From Boesenbergia rotunda (lineage: Eukaryota; Streptophyta; Magnoliopsida; Zingiberales; Zingiberaceae), in contig JAGFNQ010000885.1 of the NCBI GenBank assembly GCA_024364735.1, positions 361,703 through 425,702 of the forward strand: a stretch of DNA of 64,000 bases, given 5' to 3'. Each line of letters begins with the position of its first letter. Position 1 is the first letter of the stretch. The notes under the pieces were generated by a model. That model was given only the letters and a program-made list of their open reading frames with translations. It searched no databases and was not told the DNA's origin. Positions 35,321 to 46,650 of this stretch are shown in pieces. The translations under genes were made by a program, and so were the position numbers.

Positions 35321-36212
35321 ATGTTTGATAACAAATCTCCCATTAATATACAAATTCCAGCTTTGCCAATGAGTATGAACTCTTTACCAAAGTTGAATGG
35401 AACTAATTATGAGGACTGGGTTGACTCTGTTAAGTTGTTCCTTGCTATTTCTAACGTTGATGCTGCCCTTACTGAGAATGAGCCCGAAGTTCCCATACCT
35501 GAGTCTTCCGCTGCTGTTATAACCAAACATGATAAGTGGGCTCATTCTAATAAAGTATGTCTGATGACTATGAAGTTCACTATGGACAAGACCATCAAAG
35601 ATAATATTCCTAAGACAAACAGTGCTAAAGAATTTCTTGTGTCTGTGGGCAAGAAATTCAAGAAATTTGACAAGACAGAAAAGGCCTCTTATCTTTCATT
35701 ACTGACAAAAACTAGATATGATGGTGTATCAGGTGTGCGCGAGCATGCCATGAAGCTCACCAATTGGTACAACAAGTTAAAATCCATGAAAGTGAAATTG
35801 GGAAGTGATTTTTTTGGTCTGGCAAGTATTAGACTCTCTTCCTTCTGAATTTGATGTTCTTAAAACTTCCTATAATGCACAAAAGGAGGAGTGGTCCATT
35901 GATGAGCTTGTAGCCATTCTTAGTCAGGAGGAGCAAAATATGAGAAAGGGTAAAAGACAAGTTGTTCAGTTGGTTTCTCATAAGAGTCATGAGCAAAAGA
36001 AGAAATATTTTAAGGGGAAGAGTAACAAGCCTCAATTCAAGAAGAAGTGGAGTGATAAATCAGGACCTTCCTCAGTTCATGAAGGTGGTGACTCATCTGG
36101 TATTAAAAAGAGATTTAATGGCATTTGCAAGTTTTGTGATGTATTTGGGCACAAACAATCTAACTGTTTTAAGTTTAAGAAGTGGTTAGAGATGAAGCAA
36201 AAGCAAAACTAA
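35321..36212 (+). pseudogene. gag of element 1, with one frameshift and a terminal stop
   Basis: From ATG at 35321 (MFDNKSPIN). It contains LNGTNYEDWVDSVKLFLAI and is a UBN2-type copia gag. A run of seven T (about 35808-35814) throws the frame; reading resumes in the next frame from 35805 (DSLPSEFDVLKTSYNAQ). A zinc knuckle CKFCDVFGHKQSNC sits near 36125-36166. A TAA at 36210-36212, where elements 2 and 3 have CAA, separates gag from pol, which is in the same frame. Confidence 0.85.
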
Positions 36213-36236
36213 AAGCAAGGTATTCATTGTGCTCTA

Positions 36237-39200
36237 GTGTGCTTTGAATCTAATCTTGTAGATGTACCTTCTCATACTTGGTGGTTAGACTCTGGTACGA
36301 CAATTCATATTACAAAATCTGTGCAGGAGCTCAAAACCAGGAGAAGACCAAATGAAGGGGAGGTGTCTGTTGCAGTTGGAAATGGAATGAATGTCAAAGT
36401 AGAGCACATAGGAGTAGTTGCTTTAAAATTAAGTGGTGGACATGAGTTGGTTTTGCAAGACACCGTTTGTGTACCTTCTATGAGAAGGAATTTAATTTCA
36501 GTTTCTGTTTTGGATGATTGTGGTTACTCCTTCCATTTTGGATCCAATAAAGTTATTTTATATTATGAATCTACTATTGTTGGTTATGGTGTCAAGTTGA
36601 ATGGTATGTATATGTTGAATCTTGATCCTCTTTCTATTGAAACTCGTCATACCAATGTTAATAATGTTGTTGGGCAAAAACGTGGAAAAGCCATTGAAAA
36701 CTCTTCTATATTGTGGCATAAGAGATTGGGACATATATCTCGAGAACGGATGGAGATTTTAATCAAGGAGAATATTCTTCATAGTGTGGACTTCTCAGAT
36801 TTTGACACTTGTGTTGATTGTGTGAAAGGGAAGCTTGCTGCTGGAGTTAGAAAGAATAGAGTTGTTAGAAGTGATGGGATACTACAGTTGATTTATACAG
36901 ATATCTGTGGGCCAATTACTCTCATTGCTTTGGGAGGATATAGATATTTCATTACTTTTATTGATGATTTTTCAAGATTTGGCTGGATTGATTTGTTGCG
37001 TGAAAAATCAGACCCTTTAGATGCTTTTAAGACTTTTAAAGCTACCGTTGAGTTGAAATTTGGCACACAGGTTAAGAGTGTTAGATCTGATAGAGGTGGC
37101 GAATTCTATGGAAGGTATGATGAAACTGGCAGGAATCCTGGTCCCTTTGCAAGGTTTTTACAGGATTGTGGTATTGAGGCACAGTATACTATGCCTGGCA
37201 CTCCGCAGCAAAATGGTGTTGCTGAAAGGCGAAATCGCACTCTCATGGAGATGGTTAGATGTATGCTTAGCCATTCAAGTCTTCCTGATTTTCTATGGGG
37301 AGAGGCCTTAAGGACAGCAGCTTATATTTTAAATCATGTGTCAAGTAAGTCAGTTCCAAGGACCCCATATGAACTTATGACAGGGAGAAGGCCTACTTTG
37401 AAGCATTTTCGTGTCTGGGGCCGTAAGGCAGAAGTCAAGGTCTACAATCCAGAAATAAAGAAGCTTGATCCTAAGACGATTAGTGGATTTTTTGTAGGAT
37501 ATTATGTTGGATCTAGGGGTTCTAGATTTTATTGTCCAACTCATACCACTAGAGTTGTTGAATCTGAACGTGCTATCTATTTTGAAAGCGATTTAGAACA
37601 TGTTACAACTCAGGAGCCACGTGTAGTTAACTTCAGAGAAGAGTATGTTAATATTCCTGTACCTATTACTCCTTTGCCCGAATCTATGCCAGTCATTACT
37701 ACTCATGATGAAGCCACGAATCCCATTATTGATACTAATGTTGATATGCATGTTGACTATGATGTTCAGAATCCTGATGTTATTGTGCCTAATGTTGATA
37801 TGCATGCTGACAATGATGTTCAGAACCCTGATGTTACTATGCCTCAATTGAGGCGATCTCAACGTGTTTCCACGTCTACAGGGTCTACTAGGTTCAAGGA
37901 TTATGTTGTTTATTTGCAGGAACATGAGTTTACATGTGTTGGGGATTCTGACCCTATTACTTTCCATGAAGCCATTTCTGACTCTCATAGTTCACAGTGG
38001 CTGATTGCTATGGAAGATGAATTAGCTTCTATGCGAAAGAATGACGTTTGGGATTTGGTGGTATTGCCCGAAGGTTGCAAATCTGTTGGTTGTAAATGGG
38101 TATTTAAGACCAAACGTGATGCTAAAAGAGAGATAGAGAGGTACAAGGCCAGACTTGTTGCTAAAGGGTACAACCAGAGAGAAGGCATAGATTACAAAGA
38201 GACGTTCTCTCCTGTATCTACTAAAGACTCTTTTCGTATTGTGATGGTCTTAGTTGCTCATTTTGATTTAGAGCTTCATCAAATGGATGTTAAGACAACA
38301 TTCTTGAATGGTGATTTATTTGAGGATGTCTATATGGATCAACCTGATGGTTTTGTTGAAAGTGGTAAGGAGCACATGGTTTGCAAATTGAAACGACCTA
38401 TTTATGGTTTAAAACAAGCTTCTAGACAGTGGTACTTAAAGTTTGATCATATTATAAATTCTCTTGGTTTTGAAGAAAATACAGTTGATCAGTGCATTTA
38501 TCTAAAAAGGAGTGAGAGAAAATTTATTATTCTTGTTATTTATGTTGATGACATCCTTTTGGCTAGTAATGATGTGAGTTTTCTGAATGAGACTAAACAG
38601 ATGCTTACGACTCATTTTGATATGAAAAACCTTGGTGATGCATTTTTTGTTTTGGGCATTGAGATTCATCGTGATAGATGTCGTGGTATCCTTGGTTTGT
38701 CTCAACAAGGATATATTGATAGAATTTTGAACCGGTTCAATATGCAATCTTGTAATCACTGTGTTGCACCAATTCAAAAGGGTGAGAAGTTGTCCAATGA
38801 TCAGTGTCCTCAAACTGAAAGTGAAATGGAAAATATGAAGAAAATTCCATATTCTTCCGCTGTTGGCGGCCTTATGTATGCTCAAGTTTGTATACGTCCT
38901 GATATTGCTTTTGTTGTTGGTGTACTTGGGAGATACTTAAGTAAACCTGGTGTGGCACATTGGCAGGCCGTAAAACGTGTTTTGAGGTATTTGAAAGGTA
39001 CAAAAACTTACATGATCACATATAGGAGATCAAATCATCTTGAGGTAACAGGTTATTCTGATTCTGATTATGGTGGTTGCCCAGATGATCATAAGTCCAC
39101 ATCAGGTTATATATTCATGTTAGCTGGAGGAGCTATTTCTTGGAAGAGTGTCAAACAGACTCTTACAGCTACATCAACCATGGAAGCAGAGTATATAGTT

Positions 39201-39533
39201 TGTTATGAGGCCACACGCCAAGCGATATGGTTGAGAAACTTTATTGTTGAATTTGATTTTGTGGAGAGTATCTCTAGACCTCTTACTATATATTGTGATA
39301 ACTCTGCTGTGGTAAGTTTCTCTCTTAATAATAAGAGCTCAAAGAGGACAAAACACTTTGAGACAAAGTTTATGTTTGTAAGAGAGAAGATCCAAGAGTT
39401 TAAAACTATTGTCAAGCATATCCCTACAGAGCTAAATGTTGTTGATCCCCTAACAAAAGGCATAACTGTTAAAGCCTTTGTCGACCATGTAACCCGTATG
39501 GGTGTAGTGAAGTCTTTTGATATTTTGGATTAG
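36237..39533 (+). CDS. Intact copia pol (protease, integrase, RT, RNase H) of element 1
   Basis: An unbroken frame of about 1098 codons. Protease DSG is at codons 18-20 (WWLDSGTTIHIT). The pre-integrase finger starts near codon 158 (LWHKRLGH, later CVDCVKGK). The integrase core has TDICGPI, DRGGEFYGRYDETGRNPG and QQNGVAERRNRT. RT shows WVFKTK, MDVKTTFLNG and YVDDILLAS (about 38540). RNase H shows GYSDSDYGG and STMEAEYI near the end. Two direct 54-bp repeats (37737-37790 and 37791-37844) add a duplicated segment between integrase and RT. It lacks its own good start codon and would be made as part of a gag-pol polyprotein. Element 1 is the only one of the three with uninterrupted pol. Confidence 0.9.
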   Translation: MCFESNLVDVPSHTWWLDSGTTIHITKSVQELKTRRRPNEGEVSVAVGNGMNVKVEHIGVVALKLSGGHELVLQDTVCVPSMRRNLISVSVLDDCGYSFHFGSNKVILYYESTIVGYGVKLNGMYMLNLDPLSIETRHTNVNNVVGQKRGKAIENSSILWHKRLGHISRERMEILIKENILHSVDFSDFDTCVDCVKGKLAAGVRKNRVVRSDGILQLIYTDICGPITLIALGGYRYFITFIDDFSRFGWIDLLREKSDPLDAFKTFKATVELKFGTQVKSVRSDRGGEFYGRYDETGRNPGPFARFLQDCGIEAQYTMPGTPQQNGVAERRNRTLMEMVRCMLSHSSLPDFLWGEALRTAAYILNHVSSKSVPRTPYELMTGRRPTLKHFRVWGRKAEVKVYNPEIKKLDPKTISGFFVGYYVGSRGSRFYCPTHTTRVVESERAIYFESDLEHVTTQEPRVVNFREEYVNIPVPITPLPESMPVITTHDEATNPIIDTNVDMHVDYDVQNPDVIVPNVDMHADNDVQNPDVTMPQLRRSQRVSTSTGSTRFKDYVVYLQEHEFTCVGDSDPITFHEAISDSHSSQWLIAMEDELASMRKNDVWDLVVLPEGCKSVGCKWVFKTKRDAKREIERYKARLVAKGYNQREGIDYKETFSPVSTKDSFRIVMVLVAHFDLELHQMDVKTTFLNGDLFEDVYMDQPDGFVESGKEHMVCKLKRPIYGLKQASRQWYLKFDHIINSLGFEENTVDQCIYLKRSERKFIILVIYVDDILLASNDVSFLNETKQMLTTHFDMKNLGDAFFVLGIEIHRDRCRGILGLSQQGYIDRILNRFNMQSCNHCVAPIQKGEKLSNDQCPQTESEMENMKKIPYSSAVGGLMYAQVCIRPDIAFVVGVLGRYLSKPGVAHWQAVKRVLRYLKGTKTYMITYRRSNHLEVTGYSDSDYGGCPDDHKSTSGYIFMLAGGAISWKSVKQTLTATSTMEAEYIVCYEATRQAIWLRNFIVEFDFVESISRPLTIYCDNSAVVSFSLNNKSSKRTKHFETKFMFVREKIQEFKTIVKHIPTELNVVDPLTKGITVKAFVDHVTRMGVVKSFDILD

Positions 39534-39667
39534 TGGGAGTTTATGTTTACATTTTGTTATGACTTCATACTCGTAATATTAGAGACATTGTTCAAATAAA
39601 TAGCCATTGTTGCTATTTTTTTTTGTCATATGATTAGTCTGTACAGCTCTTATTATTATAATTATTG

Positions 39668-39705
<38 letters not shown>

Positions 39706-40081
39706 TGTGATGGCATATTCTGGAGACATTTTGGACCCAGTCTCAATCTTGTTGTTATCATATAGCATCTTGGGCAGATGCTTGGGCCATTTGTTGGGAA
39801 TAGCACTTTTGTTCAAATTTTGACATGTCATTTTGTTGTGCTTTCTCATTTATCCATATTCCACTTCGTTGTTGGGTCACTGGATACAAGTGTCGTGCGA
39901 TGTATGATATCACTATTCATTCAAGTGTGATTTTCTGCATTGTTAGGATGCTTGTAGTTCCATTTCGGACCTTTTCTTTCGTGGTTTGTGTTGGCTTATT
40001 TTGGCATCTTGTTGTGGCCACATATTGTTGATTAATCTGGTATATCATAATGTATTTGTTTATGTTGTCCAAGTGGGAGAA
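39534..40081 (+). other. 3' untranslated part of element 1 with (TG)n(TA)n and polypurine tract
   Basis: Non-coding between the pol stop and the 3' LTR. It holds a TG run followed by a TA run (39667-39705) and ends in the polypurine tract AGTGGGAGAA (40072-40081). The same microsatellite occurs at 45626-45667 and 63400-63442, with an internal TACATA variant, in elements 2 and 3. Confidence 0.8.
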
Positions 40082-40547
40082 TGTTGGATAATTTATGTCG
40101 TGGACTAGCATAAATAATTTAATTATATATTTTGATTATACTCTAGATTAATTAGATGTCAAATCATGTGAATATGGTGTTATTTGGTTATTGTTATTGG
40201 GCTTGGCTATAATGGGCAGGCTTGACCCATTTTTTCCTAATCTGCAGAGGCCCCTACTCCTAACCCTAATATAAAGTAGTCGTTGCCCCATTGAAACGAC
40301 GACAGTTTTTTGTGATTGACGGGGTGATAGGAGGAGTTACTCTCTGCCGCTTGAATTCTCGCATAGGAAATCATGGATTCGATGATGTCTTCCGCTCCAG
40401 GTAATTCTAACACCTAATTATATCTATTGCATTTATCTATCATTTGTCGTATTTAGAATTGGATTTCGATCTATCGTCAAACATTGAATTTCGATTTATC
40501 GTCAAAATATTGGATTGCGATATATCTTCAAATGCGAAATGTCTTCA
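40082..40547 (+). repeat. 3' LTR of copia element 1
   Basis: 466 bp, followed directly by GTTGT. Compared with the 5' LTR I count eight single-base differences and no indels. Confidence 0.9.
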
Positions 40548-40576
40548 GTTGTATCAAAAGTCCATGTGATATATTT

Positions 40577-40884
40577 NNNNNNNNNNNNNNNNNNNNNNNN
40601 NNNNNNNNNNNNNNNNNNNNNNNNNNNNNNNNNNNNNNNNNNNNNNNNNNNNNNNNNNNNNNNNNNNNNNNNNNNNNNNNNNNNNNNNNNNNNNNNNNNN
40701 NNNNNNNNNNNNNNNNNNNNNNNNNNNNNNNNNNNNNNNNNNNNNNNNNNNNNNNNNNNNNNNNNNNNNNNNNNNNNNNNNNNNNNNNNNNNNNNNNNNN
40801 NNNNNNNNNNNNNNNNNNNNNNNNNNNNNNNNNNNNNNNNNNNNNNNNNNNNNNNNNNNNNNNNNNNNNNNNNNNNNNNNNNNN
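40577..40884. other. Assembly gap (308 N)
   Basis: Only 24 bases of unique flank separate the target duplication of element 1 from the gap, and element 2 internal sequence starts right after it. By comparison with element 3, about 945 bp (5' LTR plus leader) should precede the first base after the gap, so the gap is too short to hold them. Confidence 0.99.
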
Positions 40885-41276
40885 TGCTATTATGAAATCC
40901 TTATGACAATATTTTGAGATATGCTAATTTTAGACCACTGGTACTATTTTGGGTATTTTTCATAGTAGTGAGCTCGCCTTCGCGGGACAGATTATGATAA
41001 AATGCTATTATTGGAAAATTATTATTATTAATGTGGCGTTAGGAATTATTTTGATAATGCACCTACCCTATCGGTTTGTCATTATTGATATAGTTCCTAA
41101 TGATTGGTAATTATATTTTAATGTTCTCAATATCCTCTCGATATTAGCTTTAAGAATATAATTATTTTTGTGATATGGGAGTTATTTTATGCATTGTAAT
41201 TCGGAACCCTTCGGCGGGATTGCTTTTGCATGAGATAATTTTATTGTGGTCATAAGCTCTATTTCTTTTGTTGGAT

Positions 41277-44200
41277 ATGCTTGATAACAAATCTCCCATT
41301 AATGTACAAATTCCAGCTTTGCCTATGAGTATGAACTCTTTACCAAAGTTGAATGGAACTAATTATGAGGACTGGGTTGACTCTGTTAAGTTGTTCCTTG
41401 CTATTTCTAACGTTGATGCTGCCCTTACTGAGAATGAGCCTGAAATTCCCACGCCTGAGTCTTCCGCTGCTGTTATAACCAAACATGATAAGTGGGTTCA
41501 TTCTAATAAAGTGTGTCTGATGACTATGAAGTTCACTATGGACAAGACCATCAAAGATAATATTCCTGAGACAAACAGTGCTAAAGAATTTCTTGTGTCT
41601 GTGGGCAAGAAATTCAAAAAATTTGACAAGACAGAAAAGGCCTTCTATCTTTCATTACTAACAAAAACTAGATATGGTGGTGTATCAGGTGTGCGTGAGC
41701 ATGCCATGAAGCTCACCAATTGGTACAACAAGTTAAAATCCATGAAAGTGGAATTGGGAAGTGATTTTTTTGGTCTGGCAAGTATTAGACTCTCTTCCTT
41801 CTGAATTTGATGTTCTTAAAACTTCCTATAATGCACAAAAGGAGGAGTGGTCTATTGATGAGCTTGTAGCCATTCTTAGTCAGGAGGAGCAAAATATGAG
41901 AAAGGGTAAAGGACAAGTTGTTCAGTTGGTTTCTCATAAGAGTCATGAGCAAAAGAAGAAATATTTTAAGGGCAAGAGTAACAAGCCTCAATTCAAGAAG
42001 AAGTGGAGTGATAAATCAGGACCTTCCTCAGTTCATGAAGGTGGTGACTCATCTGGTATTAAAAAGAGATTTAATGGCAATTGCAAGTTTTGTGATGTAT
42101 TTCGGTACAAACAATCTGACTGCTTTAAGTTTAAGAAGTGGTTAGAGATGAAGCAAAAGCAAAACCAAAAGCAAGGTATTCATCGTGCTCTAGTGTGCTT
42201 TAAATCTAATCTTGTAGATGTACCTTCTCATACTTGGTGGTTAGACTCTGGTACGACAATTCATATTACAAAATCTGTGCAGGAGCTCAAAACCAGGAGA
42301 AGACCAAATGAAGGGGAGGTGTCTGTTGCAGTTGGAAATGGAATGAATGTCAAAGTAGAGCACATAGGAGTAGTTGCTTTAAAATTAAGTGGTGGACATG
42401 AGTTGGTTTTGCAAGACACCGTTTGTGTACCTTCTATGAGAAGAAATTTAATTTCAGTTTCTGTTTTGGATGATTGTGGTTACTCCTTCCATTTTGGATC
42501 CAATAAAGTTATTTTACATTATGAATCTACTATTGTTGGTTATGGTGTCAAGTTGAATGATATGTATATGTTAAATCTTGATCCTCTTTCTATTGAAACT
42601 CGTCATACCAATGTTAATAATGTTGTTGGGCAAAAACGTGGAAAAGCCATTGAAAACTCTTCTATATTGTGGCATAAGAGATTGGGACATATATCTCGAG
42701 AACGGATGGAGAGATTAATCAAGGAGAATATTCTTCATAGTGTGGACTTCTCAGATTTTGACACTTGTGTTGATTGTGTGAAAGGGAAGCTTGCTGCTGG
42801 AGTTAGAAAGAATAGAGTTGTTAGAAGTGATGGGATACTGCAGTTGATTTATACAGATATCTGTGGGCCAATTACTCCCATTGCTTTGGGAGGATATAGA
42901 TATTTCATTACTTTTATTGATGATTTTTCAAGGTTGGGCTGGATTGATTTGTTGCGTGAAAAATCAAACTCTTTAGATGCTTTTAAGACTTTTAAATCTG
43001 CCGTTGAGTTGAAATTTGGCACACAGGTTAAGAGTGTTAGATCTGATAGAGGTGGCGAATTTTATGGAAGGTATGATGAAACTGGCAGGAATCCTGGCCC
43101 CTTTGCAAGGTTTTTACAGGATTGTGGTATTGAGGCACAGTATACTATGCCTGACACTCTGCAGCAAAATGGTGTTGCTGAAAGACGAAATCGCACTCTC
43201 ATGGAGATGGTTAGATGTATGCTTAGCCATTCAAGTCTTCCTGATTTTCTATGGGGAGAGGTCTTAAGGACAACAGCTTATATTTTAAATCATGTGCCAA
43301 GTAAGTTAGTTCCAAGGACCCCATATGAACTTATGACAGGGAGAAGACCCACTTTGAAGCATTTTCGTGTCTGGGACTGTAAGGCAGAAGTCAAGGTCTA
43401 CAATCCAGAAATAAAGAAGCTTGATCCTAAGACGATTAGTGGATTTTTTGTAGGATATTGTGTTGGATCTAGGGGTTCTAGATTTTATTGTCCAACTCAT
43501 ACCACTAGAGTTGTTGAATCTGAACGTGCTATCTATTTTGAAAGCGATTTAGAGCATGTTGCAATTCAGGAGCCACGTGTAGTTAATTTCAGAGAAGAGT
43601 ATATTAATATTCCTGTATCTATTACTCCTTTGCCCGAATCTATGCCAGTCATTACTACTCATGATAAAGCCACGAATCCCATTATTGATACTAATGTTGA
43701 TATGCATGTTGACTATGATGTTCAGAATCCTGATGTTATTATGCCTAATGTTGATATGCATGCTGACAATGATGTTCAGAACCCTGATGTTACTATGCCT
43801 CAAATGAGGCGATCTCAACGTGTTTCCACGTCTACAGGGTCTACTAGGTTCAAGGATTATGTTGTTTATTTGCAGGAACATGAGTTTACATGTGTTGGGG
43901 ATTCTGACTCTATTACTTTCCATGAAGCCATTTCTGACTCTCATAGTTCACAGTGGCTGGTTGCTATGAAAGATGAATTAGCTTCTATGCGAAAGAATAA
44001 TGTTTGGGATTTGGTGGTATTGCCCGAAGGTTGCAAATCTGTTGGTTGTAAATAGGTATTTAAGACCAAACGTGATGCTAAAGGAGAGATAGAGAGGTAC
44101 AAGGCCAGACTTGTTGCTAAAGGGTATAACCAGAGAGAAAGTATAGATTACAAAGAGACGTTCTCTCCTGTCTCCACTAAAGACTCCTTTCGTGTTGTGA

Positions 44201-45490
44201 TGGCCTTAGTTGCTCATTTTGATTTAGAGCTTCATCAAATGGATGTTAAGACAACATTTTTGAATGGTGATTTATTTGAGGATGTCTATATAGATCAACC
44301 TGATGGTTTTGTTGAAAGTGGTAAGGAGCACATGGTTTGCAAATTGAAAAGATCTATTTATGGTTTAAAACAAGCTTCTAGACAGTGGTACTTAAAGTTT
44401 GATCATATTATAAGTTCTCTTGGTTTTGAAGAAAATACAGTTGATCAGTGCATTTATCTAAAAAAGAGTGAGAGAAAATTTGTTATTCTTGTTCTTTATG
44501 TTGATGACATCCTTTTGGCTAGTAATGATGTGAGTTTTCTGAATGAGACTAAACGGATGCTTACGACTCATTTTTGATATGAAAGACCTTGGTGATGCAT
44601 TTTTTGTTTTGGGTATTGAGATTCATCGTGATAGATGTCGTGGTATCCTTGGTTTGTCTCAACAAGGATATATTGATAGAATTCTGAACCGGTTCAATAT
44701 GTAATCTTGTAACCACTGTGTTGCACCGATTCAAAAGGGTGAGAAGTTGTCTAATGATCAGTGCCCTCAAACTGAAAGCGAAATGGCAAATATGAAGAAA
44801 ATTCCATATTCTTCCGCTGTTGGCAGCCTTATGTATGCTCAAGTTTGTACACGTCCTGATATTGCTTTTGTTGTTGGTGTACTTGGGAGATACTTAAGTA
44901 AACCTGGTGTGGCACATTGGCAGGCCGTAAAACGTGTTTTGAGGTATCTGAAAGGTACAAAAACTTACATGATCACATATAGGAGATCAAATCATCTTGA
45001 GGTAACAGGTTATTCTGATTCTGATTATGGTGGTTGCCCAGATGATCATAAGTCCACATCAGGTTATATATTCATGTTAGCTGGAGGAGCTATTTCTTGG
45101 AAGAGTGTCAAACAAACTCTTACAGCTACATCAACCATGGAAGCAGAGTATATAGCTTGCTATGAGGCCACACGTCAAGCGATATGATTGAGAAACTTTA
45201 TTGCTGAGTTTGATTTTGTGGAGAGTATCTCTAGACCTCTTACTATATATTGTGATAACTCTGCTGTGGTGAGTTTTTCTCTTAATAATAAGAGCTCAAA
45301 GAGGACAAAACATTTTGAGACAAAGTTTATGTTTGTAAGAGAGAAGATCCAAGAGTTTAAAACTATTGTCAAGCATATCCCTACAGAGCTAAATGTTGCT
45401 GATCCCCTAACAAAAGGCATAACTGTTAAAGCCTTTGTTGACCATGTGACTCGTATGGGTGTAGTGAGGTCTTTTGATATTTTGGATTAG
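41277..45490 (+). pseudogene. gag-pol of element 2, inactivated
   Basis: From ATG at 41277. The run of seven T near 41766 shifts gag, as in element 1; reading continues from 41761 through gag, protease, integrase and the start of RT without interruption. The gag zinc knuckle is damaged (CKFCDVFRYKQSDC; His changed to Tyr). Stops: TAG at 44053-44055 (Trp codon in element 1), TAA at 44702-44704 (Gln codon) and TGA at 45185-45187 (Trp codon). An extra T near 44570 shifts the RT. RT (YVDDILLAS) and RNase H segments are otherwise well kept. Confidence 0.9.
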
Positions 45491-46041
45491 TGGGAGTTTA
45501 TGTTTATATTTTGTTATGACTTCACACTCGTAATATTTGAGACATTGTTCAAATAAATAGCTATTGTTGCTATTATTATTTGCCATATGATTATTCTGTA
45601 CAGTTTTTATTATTACAATTATTGTTGTGTGTGTGTGTGTGTGTATATATATACATATATATATATTGTGATGGCATATTATGGAGACATTTTGGACCCA
45701 GTCTCAATCTTGTTGTTATCATATAGCATCTTGGGCATATGCTTGGGCCATTTGTTGGGAATAGCACTTTTGTTAAAATTTGACATGTCATTTTGTTGTG
45801 CTTTCTCATTTATTCATATTCCACTTTGTTGTTGGGTCACTGGATACAAGTGTCGTGCGATGTATGATATCATTATTCCTTCGAGTGTGATTTTCTGCAT
45901 TGTTAGGATGCTTGTAGTTCCATTTTGGACCTTTTCTTTCGTGGTTTGTGTTTGCTTATTTTGACATCTTGTTGTGGCCACATATTGTTGATTAATCTGG
46001 TATATCATAATGCATTCATTTATGCTGTCCAAGTGGGAGAA

Positions 46042-46510
46042 TGTTGGATATTTTATATCGTGGACTAGCATAAATAATTTAATTATATATTTTTTTGATT
46101 ATACTCTAGATTAATTAGATGCCAAATCATGTGAATATAGTATTATTTGGTTATTGTTATTGGGCTTGGCTATAATGGGCAGGCTTGGCCCATTTTTCCC
46201 TAATCTGCAGAGGCCCCTACTCCTAACCCTAATATAAAGTGGTCGTTGCCCCATTGAAACGACGACGATTTTTTTGTGATTGACGGGGTGATAGGAGGAG
46301 TTACTCTCTGCCGCTTGAACTCTCGCATAGGAAATCCCTCGCACAGGAAATCATGGATTCGATGATGTCTTCCGCTCCAGGTAATTCTAACACCTAATTA
46401 TATCTATTGCATATATCTATCACTTGTCGTATTTAGAATTGGATTTCGATCTATCGTCAAACATTGAACTTCGATTTGTCGTCAAAATATTAGATTGCGA
46501 TATGTCTTCA
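46042..46510 (+). repeat. 3' LTR of copia element 2
   Basis: 469 bp, TGTTGG...CTTCA. Over the 186 bases that can be compared it equals the 3' LTR of element 3 (63815-64000) apart from one missing C there. It differs from the 5' LTR of element 3 (57728-58196) at about seven positions. Confidence 0.9.
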
Positions 46511-46650
46511 TATCAGAGTATAGTACTGAAACATTGAATGCATATACATACCAAAATTAGTCCATCCTACGGGGTGATAGATCAGAAACCCCAGAAAATC
46601 CCTCCACGGGTAAGCTCATACCACACAAGCACCACACGACTACTCATGAG
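46511..46650 (+). repeat. Right half of the repeat interrupted by element 2/3
   Basis: Begins TATCAGAGTATAG. Together with 57130-57727 it reconstitutes a repeat that is present whole and inverted at about 47080-47690. Shared blocks include ATACATACC, TCCATCCTAC/TCTATCCTGC, AAACCCC and CCCTCCA(C/T)GGGTA. Confidence 0.8.

Larger units (their letters stand above)
34065..40547 (+). mobile_element. Copia element 1, full length, TSD GTTGT
   Basis: A 6483-bp Ty1/copia element with two 466-bp LTRs (34065-34530 and 40082-40547), each TGTTGG...CTTCA. GTTGT flanks both ends (34060-34064 and 40548-40552). The primer-binding site TGGTATTAGAGC (34533-34544) differs by one base from the initiator tRNA-Met type, and a polypurine tract AGTGGGAGAA precedes the 3' LTR. 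By eye the LTRs differ at 8 of 466 positions, so insertion is recent on an evolutionary scale. Internal order is gag, protease, integrase, RT, RNase H. Two relatives (elements 2 and 3) lie to the right. Confidence 0.95.
40885..46510 (+). mobile_element. Copia element 2, 5' end missing at gap, TSD TATCA at right
   Basis: Colinear with element 3 from the leader to the 3' LTR (46042-46510, 469 bp), preceded by the polypurine tract AAGTGGGAGAA and followed by TATCA (46511-46515). The 5' LTR, primer-binding site and early leader are not present. The first bases after the gap contain small indels relative to elements 1 and 3, suggesting a low-quality contig end. It shares three nonsense mutations with element 3. 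Confidence 0.9.

Noticed and set aside
37593..37988. 131-codon minus-strand frame in the copia element
   Set aside because: Antisense shadow of pol; the same shadow appears in elements 2 and 3.
46511..46520. TATCAGAG after the element 2 LTR as a primer-binding site
   Set aside because: It lacks the leading TGG, no leader or gag follows, and the bases are explained as TATCA target duplication plus the original repeat.
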